Part shown: positions 7,590 to 16,268 of the stretch, in pieces
Layout of the letters: each line of letters begins with the position of its first letter
Numbering within the stretch: position 1 is the stretch's first letter
NCBI GenBank assembly: GCA_039889245.1
Contig: JAZGVH010000002.1
Location: 434,001 to 498,000 of the forward strand
Direction of reading: 5' to 3'
Length of the DNA stretch: 64,000 nt
From: Dermatophilaceae bacterium Soc4.6
GTDB lineage: Bacteria; Actinomycetota; Actinomycetes; Actinomycetales; Dermatophilaceae
Translations under genes and position numbers: made by a program
Notes under the pieces: model-generated
Seen by the model: only the letters and a program-made list of their open reading frames with translations
What the model was told of the DNA's origin: nothing
Databases searched by the model: none

Positions 7590-9122
7590 GTGTCTCAGGC
7601 TCGCTCGCACCGCCGACTCGCCGTCACCGTCGCCGTGGCGGCCGGGGCCGCTCTCCTCGTCGGGAGCACCTCGCCCCTCGTGGCCTCGGCTGTCACGACC
7701 GGCACCACCGCACCATCCGCCGCCGTGCCGCCCGGACTGACCGCGGTCCGCACCCTCTCGTCACTCCTCGGCACGCACGCCTGGTATGCCCAGACCTACC
7801 GTGGGCTCCCGGTGCTCGAGGGCTACTACGCCGTCCACACCGACCGTCTCGGGGCCGTCCGCGTCGACGACGGTCGGCTGGCCGTGCCCGACACGCTCGG
7901 CACGATCCCGACCCTGTCGTCGGCGACGGCCGTCGTGACCGGCGTGAGCGCCCGAAAGGCCGCCGTGGCACCGTCGCTCTCGACCCGACCGCGCAAGGAC
8001 GTGGCGCTCCTCCCTGCCGCCGCCGGCACGTCGACCGCCACCCTCTCGGTGGTCGGTGGAGCCGCTCCCGCTCTCGTGTGGAGCGTCGTCACCACCGCCG
8101 CCGACGGCGAGACGCGCACCCTCGTCGACGCGACCACGGGCGCGGTCCGCGAGGTCCGCGCCCTGTCGAAGAACGAGCGAGCGTCCGGCGGGACCTCGGC
8201 GCGGGCCGCCGCCGTGACGGGCACGGCGACGGTCTTCGACCCGAACCCGGTCGTCGGTCTCGGACTGCAGACGCTCAAGGACCGCAACGACTCGGCCACC
8301 GCGGTGCCGCAGGCGGCCTACCGCAGCGTGACCCTGCACAACCTGCTCCCGGGGGACCGTCTGAGCGGTCGCTGGGCCACGGTGGTGTCCGCAGCCGGTG
8401 GGCTCGCGCAGAGCGCCAACCGCACCTTCGTCTACAACCGGGCCGACGACCGCTTCGAGCAGGCCAACGCCTACTACGGGATCGACCGCGCCCAGACCTA
8501 CATCCGCTCACTGGGGTTCACCGACGTCAACGCCGAGGCCCAGAAGCTGAGCATCAACACGATCCCGGACGACAACTCGTTCTACTCCCCCGGCGCTGAC
8601 CTGATCACCTACGGCACTGGTGGCGTCGACGACGCCGAGGACCTCGAGGTCGTGTGGCACGAGTACGGTCACGCGATCCAGGACGCCCAGGTGCCCGGCT
8701 TCGGTGCCTCGGAGCAGGCCGGGGCCATCGGTGAGGGGTTCGGCGACTGGTGGGCCGTCACCATGGGCCAACCGCTGGGCAAGGGCCTCGACACGCCCTG
8801 CGTGATGGACTGGGACTCCACCAGCTACACCACGACCGTGCCGCACTGCCTGCGTCGCACCGACACCGGCAAGACCGTCGCCGACCTCGACGGCGAGGTG
8901 CACGACGACGGCGAGATCTGGTCGAACGCGCTGTGGGACGTCACCCAGGCGCTCGGTCGCGAGAAGGCCGCCACCCTGGTGCTGGAGTCGCAGTTCGGCT
9001 ACGCCCCGCGCACGAGCTTCGCGTCCGCCGCCCGGGTGACCGTGTCGACGGCGACGACCCTCTACGGGGCAGCCGCCTCACGGCAGGTCAAGGCGGCCTT
9101 CGTGGCCCGCGGCATCCTCTAG
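7590..9122 (+). CDS. secreted HExxH zinc metallopeptidase (M36/M4-like)
   Basis: A 510-residue exported protease. GTG 7590 is preceded by AAAGGA. The signal peptide has RSHRRLAVTVAVAAGAALLV and a likely cleavage near ASA at residue 33. Residues 40-190 look like an FTP/PepSY-type propeptide (AWYAQTYRGLPVLEGYYAV; ATTGAVREVR). The catalytic domain has HEYGH at 357-361 and a downstream GEGFGDWW with Glu382, the arrangement of gluzincins of the fungalysin/thermolysin group. No C-terminal PPC or P-domain is seen, so the protein ends with the catalytic fold. It probably degrades external protein; the exact clan assignment needs a profile search. Confidence 0.8.
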   Translation: MSQARSHRRLAVTVAVAAGAALLVGSTSPLVASAVTTGTTAPSAAVPPGLTAVRTLSSLLGTHAWYAQTYRGLPVLEGYYAVHTDRLGAVRVDDGRLAVPDTLGTIPTLSSATAVVTGVSARKAAVAPSLSTRPRKDVALLPAAAGTSTATLSVVGGAAPALVWSVVTTAADGETRTLVDATTGAVREVRALSKNERASGGTSARAAAVTGTATVFDPNPVVGLGLQTLKDRNDSATAVPQAAYRSVTLHNLLPGDRLSGRWATVVSAAGGLAQSANRTFVYNRADDRFEQANAYYGIDRAQTYIRSLGFTDVNAEAQKLSINTIPDDNSFYSPGADLITYGTGGVDDAEDLEVVWHEYGHAIQDAQVPGFGASEQAGAIGEGFGDWWAVTMGQPLGKGLDTPCVMDWDSTSYTTTVPHCLRRTDTGKTVADLDGEVHDDGEIWSNALWDVTQALGREKAATLVLESQFGYAPRTSFASAARVTVSTATTLYGAAASRQVKAAFVARGIL

Positions 9123-9189
9123 CCGTCTCGCATACCGAGAGCGTCGCCCCTTCTGCTGGACCGGAGGGGCGCGCTGTCGATATCTTCCT

Positions 9190-9330
9190 CAACGGTCATG
9201 AGTGCCAGCGTCAAGCCCCGGCTCGCTGGCCAGCAACCCTCTTTCGCGGTGGGGTGCTCCGGATGACGACCAGGCCCGTATGCCGTCCGGCGCGGGCAAG
9301 CGCGGACCGCCCTGCGGGGTCGGTCCTCCC
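9190..9330 (+). promoter_or_regulatory. SAM-IV riboswitch
   Basis: The leader of the class V aminotransferase gene matches the actinobacterial SAM-IV pattern. P1 pairs GGTCAT (9194-9199) with ATGACGACC near 9263-9271. P2 is GCCAGCG pairing with CGCTGGC around the SAM-I-like core AAGCCCCGG. P3 contains CAGCAACCC and GGTGGGGTG. A downstream GC-rich stem and GGCAAGCGCGG element, typical of SAM-IV pseudoknotting, follows at 9290-9310. SAM binding normally lowers expression. No clear U-run terminator is seen before the gene, so control may act at translation; the GGAGG Shine-Dalgarno lies near 9337-9342. Confidence 0.85.
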
Positions 9331-9348
9331 CGTCTCGGAGGCTCACCC

Positions 9349-10692
9349 ATGTCGACCACCTCGCTCGTCCCCACTGCTCCCCCTGCTCCCACTGTCTCCT
9401 GCCTGCCGGCCGTCGTGGGGGCCGACCTGCTCGCGCCGACGCTGAACGGGACGCGGGGCTACGCCAACCTCGACCACGCCGCCTCGACCCCGGCTCTCGT
9501 CGCCGTGCGCGATGCCGTCGACACCGTGCTCCAGACCTACTCCTCGGTCCACCGGGGCAACGGCTACGCCAGCCGGGTGACGAGCGCGTGGTACGAGCAG
9601 GCCCGAGAGGAGGTCGCGCGCTTCGTCGGGGCCCGCCCGGACGACACAGTGGTCTTCACGCGCAACACCACGGACTCGCTCAACCTGCTGGCCCGCTGCC
9701 TGCCGAACGACACGACCGTCGTCGTCTTCGGCAGCGAGCACCACGCGGCCCTGCTGCCGTGGGCCGACTCGACCTGCGTGACGCTGCCCGTGCCCACCGG
9801 CGTCGACCGGGCCCTGGCCGACCTCGACGCCGCCCTCACCGGCGTGACGACGCAGCACCGGCTCGTCGTCGTCGCCGGCGCCTCCAACGTGACGGGCGAG
9901 GTCTGGCCGATCGACCGCGTCGGGCAGGTCGCCCGTCGGCACGGCGCCCGGGTCGCCCTCGACGCGGCCCAGCTCGCACCCCACCGCGCGCTCGACCTGC
10001 GCCGGCTCGACGTCGACTACGTCGCCTTCTCGGGTCACAAGCTCTATGCGCCGTATGGCGTCGGGGTCCTCGTCGGGCGCTCCGACTGGCTCGACGAGGC
10101 GGCGCCCTACCTGCGCGGCGGCGGCGCGACCGCGCAGGTCACGACGACCGGCGCCACCTGGACCACCGGCGCCGCCCGCCACGAAGGCGGCAGCCCCAAC
10201 GTCGTCGGCGCCGTCGCGCTCGCGGCGGCCTGTGCCACCCTGACCCGCCACCGGGCCGCGGTCGAGGCGCACGAGCGCACCCTGCTGGCCGAGCTGCGAG
10301 CGGGACTGGCGGCCATCCCCGGGGTGGGGCTGCACTCCTTCTTCGGTCACGACCACGACCGGGTCGGGGTCGTCGCCTTCACCGTCGCCGGGCTCGACAG
10401 CTCGCTGGTCTCTGCCGTGCTGTCGGCCGAGCACGGCATCGGTGTGCGCGACGGCAAGTTCTGTGCCCACGTGCTGGTCGACGCCCTGCTCCGCGAGCCG
10501 TCCGGGCAGGCCCCGGCGACGGCGGTGCGCGCCAGCCTCGGGCTCGGCACGACGCCCGAGCACGTCACCCGTCTCGTCGCCGCCGTGGCCGCCCTCGCCG
10601 CCGACGGACCGACCCGCCCCTACGTGCGCACGCACGGGGCGTGGGAGCCGCGCGACGACACCCGCGTGCTCGCCCTGCCCCGACCCTGGTGA
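9349..10692 (+). CDS. class V aminotransferase (cysteine desulfurase-like fold)
   Basis: A 447-residue PLP enzyme. ATG 9349 follows GGAGG at a good spacing and lies just after the riboswitch. Visible features: NLDHAASTPAL near residue 38, the start common to NifS-like enzymes; NTTDSLNLLARCL; ALDAAQLAPHRALDL with the PLP-pyridine Asp near 205; and the PLP lysine in AFSGHKLYAPYGVGVLVG near residue 230. The C-terminus has GVRDGKFCAHVLVD, placing a Cys near the position used in some desulfurases. Control by a SAM-IV riboswitch links it to sulfur amino-acid metabolism. It could be a cysteine desulfurase/lyase or a related C-S or C-N enzyme; substrate is unresolved. Confidence 0.85.
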   Translation: MSTTSLVPTAPPAPTVSCLPAVVGADLLAPTLNGTRGYANLDHAASTPALVAVRDAVDTVLQTYSSVHRGNGYASRVTSAWYEQAREEVARFVGARPDDTVVFTRNTTDSLNLLARCLPNDTTVVVFGSEHHAALLPWADSTCVTLPVPTGVDRALADLDAALTGVTTQHRLVVVAGASNVTGEVWPIDRVGQVARRHGARVALDAAQLAPHRALDLRRLDVDYVAFSGHKLYAPYGVGVLVGRSDWLDEAAPYLRGGGATAQVTTTGATWTTGAARHEGGSPNVVGAVALAAACATLTRHRAAVEAHERTLLAELRAGLAAIPGVGLHSFFGHDHDRVGVVAFTVAGLDSSLVSAVLSAEHGIGVRDGKFCAHVLVDALLREPSGQAPATAVRASLGLGTTPEHVTRLVAAVAALAADGPTRPYVRTHGAWEPRDDTRVLALPRPW

Positions 10693-10861
10693 CCGGAGCG
10701 GGCTGGGCTGGGCGGGACCGCGCGTGGCCCGCGGGTCCGGCCTCCGTCCGATACCGAATCGACAGCGGAGCCTGACCGTCCTCGAACATCGCTCTCGCAC
10801 ACTGGCGTCCGAGCCGCTGAAGCGGCCCGTCACCTCGTTCTCACGAAGCAGGAGCCGCACC

Positions 10862-11434
10862 ATGTGGACCACTCGCACCCGCTCGGTCGTCATCGGAGGC
10901 GGCGCCGCCGCCCTCATCGCCGCTGCCGGCGCCGTGGGTGGGTTCGCGGCCGCACACGCGGCCAACACCACCCCCGCCACCTCCGTCGCGGTCGGCACCA
11001 GCACGGCCGGCCCCTCCGCCACCACCGCGCCATCCGGGCCGGCCGGCGCCAAGGCCGACCGCAAGCACGCCAAGGGTGACCTCGTCACCCGGCTCAAGGG
11101 CCTGCAGCACGCGCAGTGGGTCGTCGCCGACAAGGACGGGGCCTTCGTCACCCGCGACGCGATCCGCGGCACCGTCACCGCGGTCTCGGCGACGTCGCTC
11201 ACCGTCAAGGCGAAGGACGGCGTGAGCCAGACCTACACCGTGGGCGCCTCGACGAAGGTCACCCTCCGGCCCGCCAAGGGCAGGGCGACCGGAGCGACCG
11301 CGAGCCCGGCGGCCGGTGCGGCCGGTGCGGCGAGGGGGAGCATCTCCGACGTCACGAGCGGCGCCGAGGTCGTGGTCTCGGGCACGGGCACCACGAGCCT
11401 GACCGCCGACCGCGTCCTCGTCCCCGCGAGCTGA
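10862..11434 (+). CDS. secreted or membrane-anchored DUF5666-like protein
   Basis: A 190-residue protein from ATG 10862 with CAGGAG upstream. The N-terminus MWTTRTRSVVIGGGAAALIA followed by an Ala/Gly-rich stretch to about residue 36 is a signal peptide or membrane anchor. A Thr/Ala/Pro linker leads to a small beta domain (about 80-190) with two repeats of a fold like IRGTVTAVSATSLTVKAKDG and DVTSGAEVVVSGTG, which resembles the OB-like DUF5666 domain. Function is unknown. It converges with the EEP remnant, with a strong hairpin between them. Confidence 0.65.
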   Translation: MWTTRTRSVVIGGGAAALIAAAGAVGGFAAAHAANTTPATSVAVGTSTAGPSATTAPSGPAGAKADRKHAKGDLVTRLKGLQHAQWVVADKDGAFVTRDAIRGTVTAVSATSLTVKAKDGVSQTYTVGASTKVTLRPAKGRATGATASPAAGAAGAARGSISDVTSGAEVVVSGTGTTSLTADRVLVPAS

Positions 11435-11467
11435 CCCCCCGGTCGCCGCGTGGGGCCCGCGAGGCCA

Positions 11468-11495
11468 TGGGGCGCCGTCAGCGCACGGCGCCCCA
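11468..11495. terminator. bidirectional hairpin terminator
   Basis: TGGGGCGCCGT (11468-11478) and ACGGCGCCCCA (11485-11495) form a perfect 11-bp stem with a 6-base loop. It lies between the DUF5666-like gene and the convergent EEP remnant, and overlaps the remnant's stop codon at 11478-11480. Confidence 0.65.
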
Positions 11496-12076
11496 GACCG
11501 CCGCGTGGTCGGTGTCGTCGAGGTGCACGGTGCCGGCATCGACCACGGAGAAGCCCCGGACCGGCACGTGGTCGAGTTCCACCGACGCGTTGACGTCGCC
11601 GGTCGGTGGCAGCGGGTGCACGGCCTTGACCACGAACGGCGCAGACCGTTCGGCCCCTCTCCGGTGCTCAGCAGGTCGCGGGGGTAGCCACTGCGCACCA
11701 TCGTGCCGGAGACGTCCTGTCCGGGTGACCCGGCGGCATACGGCAAGCAGCCGACCCAGGCCGGCGTCGGCCGGGCCGAACTCGAGGTCGGAGGCCATGA
11801 CCGTGACGTCGCCGGGGCCGCTCGGCACGGAGTGGGGCAGGAAGGGGGCCACACCAGCAGACCCGCGCTGACCAGGGCGGGCACGAGGGCCAGCCGGCGG
11901 TGACGCCACACGCACAGCAGCGCGACGACGACGACGGTGACCTCCCAGGCCGGGACCACCGACTGCACCACCGCCAGCGCGCGCTGGCCCAGATCGACCC
12001 GGCGCGACGCCACACCAGCGCCCGACCCGACGAGCGCGAGCGCCAGCAGCCCCCCGGAGGCTCGTCGGGAGGTCAT
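11478..12076 (-). pseudogene. remnant of an endonuclease/exonuclease/phosphatase (EEP) membrane protein
   Basis: The parts of one gene are spread over two minus frames. From ATG 12076 one frame encodes an N-terminal membrane anchor (ALVGSGAGVASRR, WEVTVVVVALLCVWRHRRLA). A second frame then carries VMASDLEFGPADAGLGRLLA, the opening strand and helix of an EEP domain (normally VMTxNLxFG). After a large gap its end appears as VELDHVPVRGFSVVDAG and DTDHAAVWGAVR, the metal/phosphate-binding DH end of the fold. An intact protein of this type is about 320 residues; less than 200 codons remain and the catalytic middle, including the N-G/E-E and D-x-N motifs, is gone. It is non-functional as a phosphodiesterase. 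Confidence 0.7.
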
Positions 12077-12092
12077 CTCGTCACCGCCCTGC

Positions 12093-13799
12093 TCAGGCCT
12101 CGATGACGACGGGGATGATCATGGGTCGGCGGCGGATCTTGCCGCCGACCCAGCCCCCGATGGTGCGCCGGATGACCTGCTGCAGCTGGTACTCGTCGCG
12201 GACGCCGTTGCTCGTCGCCTCGATGAGGGCCCGCTCGACCCGCGGGATCACCTCGTCGAAGATGTGGGTGTCCTCGGCGAAGCCCCGAGCCGTGATCTCG
12301 GGACCGGCGGCGATCTTGCCCGTGGCCAGGTCGATCACCGCGATGCAGGTGATGAAGCCCTCGTCGCGCAGGATCCTCCGGTCCTTCAACAGCGCCTCGG
12401 TGGTCTCACCGACCGACGACCCGTCGACGTAGATGTAGCCGCACGAGACCTCGCCCACCTGCGTCGCCAACCCGTCGACGAGGTCGACGACCCCGCCGTC
12501 GGTGGTCACGATGACCCTCTCCCGCGGGACGCCCGTCTTGATCGCGAGCTCGGCGTTGGCCACGAGGTGGCGCCACTCGCCGTGGACGGGCATGACGTTC
12601 TTCGGCTTGACGATGTTGTAGCAGTAGAGCAGCTCGCCCGCGCTGGCGTGACCCGAGACGTGCACCTGGGCGTTGCCCTTGTGCACGACGTCGGCGCCGA
12701 GCCTCATCAGGCCGTTGATCACGCGGTAGACGGCGTTCTCGTTGCCCGGGATGAGCGAGCTGGCCATCAGGACGGTGTCGCCCGGGCCCACCTCGATCCG
12801 GTGGTCGCGGTTGGCCATGCGCGACAGAGCGGCCATCGGCTCGCCCTGGCTGCCCGTGCAGATGAGCACGACCTCGTCGTCGGGCAGGGTGTCGAGCTTC
12901 TTGACGTCGACGAGCACGCCGTCCGGCACGTGCAGGTAGCCGAGCTCGGCGGCGATCCCCATGTTGCGCACCATCGAGCGGCCGACCATGGCGACCTTGC
13001 GCCCCGACGTCTGCGCGGCGTCGAGCACCTGCTGCACCCGGTGCACGTGCGACGAGAAGCAGGCCACGATCACGCGGCGCCGCGCGTTGCGGAAGACGGT
13101 GTCGATGGCCGGAGCGATGTCGCGCTCCGGCGTGGTGAAGCCGGGCACCTCGGCGTTGGTCGAGTCGGTGAGGAAGAGGTCGACGCCCTCCTCGCCGAGC
13201 CGGGCGAAGGCGCGCAGGTCGGTGAGGCGCCCGTCGAGCGGCAGCTGGTCCATCTTGAAGTCGCCGGTGTGCAGGATCGTGCCGGCCGGGGTGCGCACGA
13301 AGACGGCGAGCGCGTCGGGGATCGAGTGGTTGACTGCGACGAACTCGAGGTCGAAGGCCCCCACCCGCTCGCGCTGCCCCTCCGCGACGGTCAGCGTGTA
13401 GGGCTTGATGCGGTGCTCCTTGAGCTTGGCCTCGACCAGGGCGAGGGTCAGCTGGGAGCCGATGAGGGGCAGGTCGGGCTTGCGCCGCAGCAGGAAGGGC
13501 ACGGCACCGATGTGGTCCTCGTGACCGTGCGTGAGCACGATGGCCTCGATGTCGTCGAGACGTCCGTCGAGGTACTCGAAGTCGGGCAGGATCAGGTCGA
13601 TGCCGGGGTGGTGGTCCTCCGGGAAGAGCACGCCGCAGTCGATGACCAGCAGCCTGCCCCGGGTCTCGAGGACCGTCATGTTGCGGCCCACCTCGCCGAG
13701 CCCGCCCAGCGCGATGACGCGCAGCCCGTTGTCCGGCAGCGGGGGTGGCGGCGGAGGGGTGACGAGCGCGGCGGACGGGTCGGCAGACGCGGTGGTCAC
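12093..13799 (-). CDS. rnj: ribonuclease J
   Basis: A 568-residue metallo-beta-lactamase/beta-CASP ribonuclease with 5'-exo and endonuclease activity in mRNA decay. The zinc motif HGHEDHIGA lies near residue 90, NHSIPDA, HTGDFKMDQ near 180, the beta-CASP region with CTGSQGEP near 355, and the C-terminal VSGHASAGEL and MPVHGEWRHL motifs. The start is GTG 13799, whose TGA overlap with dapA (GTGA) implies translational coupling; the frame is open further upstream inside dapA but that would be antagonistic overlap. dapA-rnj is a conserved actinobacterial pair. Confidence 0.95.
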   Translation of the reverse strand: MTTASADPSAALVTPPPPPPLPDNGLRVIALGGLGEVGRNMTVLETRGRLLVIDCGVLFPEDHHPGIDLILPDFEYLDGRLDDIEAIVLTHGHEDHIGAVPFLLRRKPDLPLIGSQLTLALVEAKLKEHRIKPYTLTVAEGQRERVGAFDLEFVAVNHSIPDALAVFVRTPAGTILHTGDFKMDQLPLDGRLTDLRAFARLGEEGVDLFLTDSTNAEVPGFTTPERDIAPAIDTVFRNARRRVIVACFSSHVHRVQQVLDAAQTSGRKVAMVGRSMVRNMGIAAELGYLHVPDGVLVDVKKLDTLPDDEVVLICTGSQGEPMAALSRMANRDHRIEVGPGDTVLMASSLIPGNENAVYRVINGLMRLGADVVHKGNAQVHVSGHASAGELLYCYNIVKPKNVMPVHGEWRHLVANAELAIKTGVPRERVIVTTDGGVVDLVDGLATQVGEVSCGYIYVDGSSVGETTEALLKDRRILRDEGFITCIAVIDLATGKIAAGPEITARGFAEDTHIFDEVIPRVERALIEATSNGVRDEYQLQQVIRRTIGGWVGGKIRRRPMIIPVVIEA

Positions 13800-14686
13800 C
13801 GGGCTCCTGCGGGTGAGAGGGCTGCTCGCAGCAGGGCGAGGTGCTCGGGGGGCGACTCGAGCAGGGGCAGGCGCACCGCAGCCGACTCGATGACGCCCTC
13901 CTCGTGGAGCGCGGCCTTGGCCATGATCGCTCCCTGCGAGGTGGTCATGATCGCGTCGACCACCGGCACCGAGCGCCGGTGGATCGCGATGGCCTCGGCG
14001 AGGTCGCCCCGGTCGACCGCAGCGAGCATCGCGGCATACGACAGGCCGAGCAGGTGCGTGGCCACCCCGACGTAGCCCACCGCCCCCTGGGTCAGGTGCG
14101 CCAGCGTCAGCGCGTCGTCGCCGGAGTAGTAGAGCAGGTCGGTGGCCGCGAGGACGTGCGTCGCCGCCCACAGGTCGCCCTTGGCGTCCTTGACCGCGAG
14201 GATGCGGGGGTGCTCGGCGAGGCGCACGAGGCTGTCGGTCGTGATCGGGGTGCCCGTGCGGTGCGGCACGTCGTAGACCATCACCGGCAGGTCGGCGGCG
14301 TCGGCCACTGCCTCCATGTGGGCCACGACACCGGCCTGGGTCGGGCGGTTGTAGTAGGGCGTCACGACCAGCAGCCCGTGGGCACCGGCGCGCTGCGCCT
14401 CGCGGGCGCTGCTCACGGAGTGTGCGGTGTCGTTGGTCCCGACCCCGGCCACGACGGCGGCGCGGTCGCCGACCACCTCGAGCGCGGCTCGCAGCAGGAC
14501 GACCTTCTCGTCGTCGCTCGTCGTCGACGCCTCCCCGGTGGTGCCGTTGACCACGACCCCGTCGTGCCCCGTCGCGAGCAGGTGCTCGAGCACCGCCCGG
14601 AATCCCTCGAGGTCGAGGCTCCCGTCGGGGTGCATCGGCGTGACGACAGCGGTCAGGGCGCGACCGAAGGGGGGCGGCGAAGGCAT
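13796..14686 (-). CDS. dapA: 4-hydroxy-tetrahydrodipicolinate synthase
   Basis: A 296-residue class I aldolase that condenses pyruvate with aspartate semialdehyde in the lysine/diaminopimelate route. Motifs: [17 protein letters not shown] with the Thr-Thr pair near residue 48, [14 protein letters not shown] with the catalytic Tyr near 140, YDVPHRTG, and the Schiff-base Lys in [10 protein letters not shown] near 170. It ends by overlapping rnj by four bases. dapB is 9 kb away on the same strand, so the pathway genes are split. Confidence 0.95.
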   Translation of the reverse strand: MPSPPPFGRALTAVVTPMHPDGSLDLEGFRAVLEHLLATGHDGVVVNGTTGEASTTSDDEKVVLLRAALEVVGDRAAVVAGVGTNDTAHSVSSAREAQRAGAHGLLVVTPYYNRPTQAGVVAHMEAVADAADLPVMVYDVPHRTGTPITTDSLVRLAEHPRILAVKDAKGDLWAATHVLAATDLLYYSGDDALTLAHLTQGAVGYVGVATHLLGLSYAAMLAAVDRGDLAEAIAIHRRSVPVVDAIMTTSQGAIMAKAALHEEGVIESAAVRLPLLESPPEHLALLRAALSPAGAR

Positions 14687-14941
14687 GGCCTGAGGATATC
14701 GGGGCCAGGGCTCTCGTCCGGACAGGGGTCGTGGCGCTGCCCGCTCGGGGGTTCAGGCAGCGCCACGACTTCGTCCATTGTTGCACGACACGTGCCGCGA
14801 GCGAAATGGAAACCACGAAATTCGTCGCCTCCAGACCCCAAAACCCCGAAACAGACCGACTCAAATGGGTATCCACGACGCATTCGTGTGATTCAGGACC
14901 ACGGCGTGGGCGGGTCGCCCGGCGGTGCTAGCGTGCCCAGC
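14687..14941. promoter_or_regulatory. divergent dapA/thyA intergenic region
   Basis: A 255-base non-coding stretch between divergent dapA and thyA. Its centre (about 14775-14895) is noticeably poorer in G+C than the flanking genes, as expected of promoter DNA. It contains a perfect GCACG-ACA-CGTGC inverted repeat (14783-14795) and an ACGAAATTCGT near-palindrome (14815-14825). No gene is supported here. Confidence 0.5.
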
Positions 14942-15751
14942 GTGCGCCAGTACCTCGACCTGATCGACCGCGTGCTCGCCGAGGGCCAGCGCAAGAGCGA
15001 CCGCACCGGCACCGGCACGCTCAGCGTCTTCGGCCATCAGATGCGCTTCGACCTGGCCGAGGGCTTCCCCGTGCTGACCACCAAGCGGCTGCACCTGCGC
15101 TCGATCATCGGTGAGCTGCTGTGGTTCCTGCGGGGAGACACCAACGTGCGCTGGCTGCAGGAGCGGGGCATCAACATCTGGGACGAGTGGGCCGACGAGT
15201 CGGGCGACCTCGGCCCGGTCTACGGCCACCAGTGGCGCTCGTGGCCGACCCCTGACGGTCGTCACGTCGACCAGATCGCCCGGGTCGTCGAGTCGATCCG
15301 CTCCAACCCCGACTCCCGCCGCCACATCGTCTCGGCGTGGAACGTCGCCGACGTCGACGACATGGCGCTCCCGCCGTGCCACACGCTCTTCCAGTTCTAC
15401 GTCGCCCCGGCCCGCGACGGCGGGCGGGCCCGCCTGTCCTGCCAGCTCTACCAGCGCTCGGCCGACGTCTTCCTCGGGGTGCCGTTCAACATCGCGTCCT
15501 ACGCCCTGCTGACGATGATGGTGGCGCAGGTGTGTGACCTCGAGGTCGGCGAGCTGGTGCACACCCTCGGCGACGCCCACCTCTACCTCAACCACCTCGA
15601 GCAGGCCCGCCTCCAGCTCACCCGCGAGCCTCGCGACCTGCCGCGGATGACCATCACCGCGGGCAAGCAGCTCGACGACTTCGACCTCGACGACTTCGAG
15701 CTCGTCGGCTACGACCCGCACCCGGGCATCAAGGCCCCCATCGCCGTCTGA
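14942..15751 (+). CDS. thyA: thymidylate synthase
   Basis: A 269-residue ThyA that methylates dUMP to dTMP with methylene-tetrahydrofolate. GTG 14942 starts [12 protein letters not shown]. Visible: [12 protein letters not shown] with the phosphate-binding Arg near 21, [15 protein letters not shown], the catalytic Cys in [12 protein letters not shown] near residue 145, [20 protein letters not shown], and the end KAPIAV. It is followed 10 bases later by folA, which recycles the dihydrofolate it makes. Confidence 0.97.
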   Translation: MRQYLDLIDRVLAEGQRKSDRTGTGTLSVFGHQMRFDLAEGFPVLTTKRLHLRSIIGELLWFLRGDTNVRWLQERGINIWDEWADESGDLGPVYGHQWRSWPTPDGRHVDQIARVVESIRSNPDSRRHIVSAWNVADVDDMALPPCHTLFQFYVAPARDGGRARLSCQLYQRSADVFLGVPFNIASYALLTMMVAQVCDLEVGELVHTLGDAHLYLNHLEQARLQLTREPRDLPRMTITAGKQLDDFDLDDFELVGYDPHPGIKAPIAV

Positions 15752-15761
15752 GGAGCTCAGC

Positions 15762-16250
15762 ATGACCCAACCCACCCTCATCGCCGCCGTCGCCCGCAAC
15801 GGTGTCATCGGAGCCGACAACCAGCTGCCCTGGCACCTGCCCGCCGACCTCGCCTTCTTCAAGCGCACCACGATGGGTCACACGATGGTCATGGGGCGCA
15901 AGACCTTCGACTCCGTCGGGAGGGTGCTGCCCGGGCGCCGGACCATCGTCGTGACCCGCCAGATGGGGTGGCGCCACGCCGACGTCGAGACGGCCCACTC
16001 GCTGGATGCCGCCCTGGCCCTCGCCGGCCCCACGGGCGAGGTCTTCGTGTGCGGCGGGGGCGAGCTCTATGCCGCGGCGATGCCGGTCGCCGGCCGACTG
16101 CTGGTGACAGAGGTCGACCAGTCGCCTCCGGGCGACGTGCGCTTCCCCGCCATCGACATGGCGGTCTGGCACGAGACGAGCCGCGAGCCCCACGACGGGT
16201 TCGCCTTCGTCGCCTACGAGCGGCAGCGCCAGGGCTTCGTGCTCGCCTGA
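15762..16250 (+). CDS. folA: dihydrofolate reductase
   Basis: A 162-residue DHFR that reduces dihydrofolate with NADPH. Key features: LIAAVARNGVIGADNQLPWH near the N-terminus, the acidic Asp of LPADLAFFKRTTMGH near residue 30, MVMGRKTFDSVGRVLPGRR for NADPH binding, and VFVCGGGELYAAAMP near 92. The AGGAG upstream of ATG 15762 gives a strong ribosome site. It forms the usual thyA-folA operon. Confidence 0.96.
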   Translation: MTQPTLIAAVARNGVIGADNQLPWHLPADLAFFKRTTMGHTMVMGRKTFDSVGRVLPGRRTIVVTRQMGWRHADVETAHSLDAALALAGPTGEVFVCGGGELYAAAMPVAGRLLVTEVDQSPPGDVRFPAIDMAVWHETSREPHDGFAFVAYERQRQGFVLA

Positions 16251-16268
16251 CGTCCCCGGGCCGCCGGC

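Noticed and set aside
12093-14876. Extension of the RNase J frame upstream through dapA
   Set aside because: The upstream part is low-complexity Arg/Gly sequence antagonistic to dapA; the GTGA overlap gives the real start at 13799.
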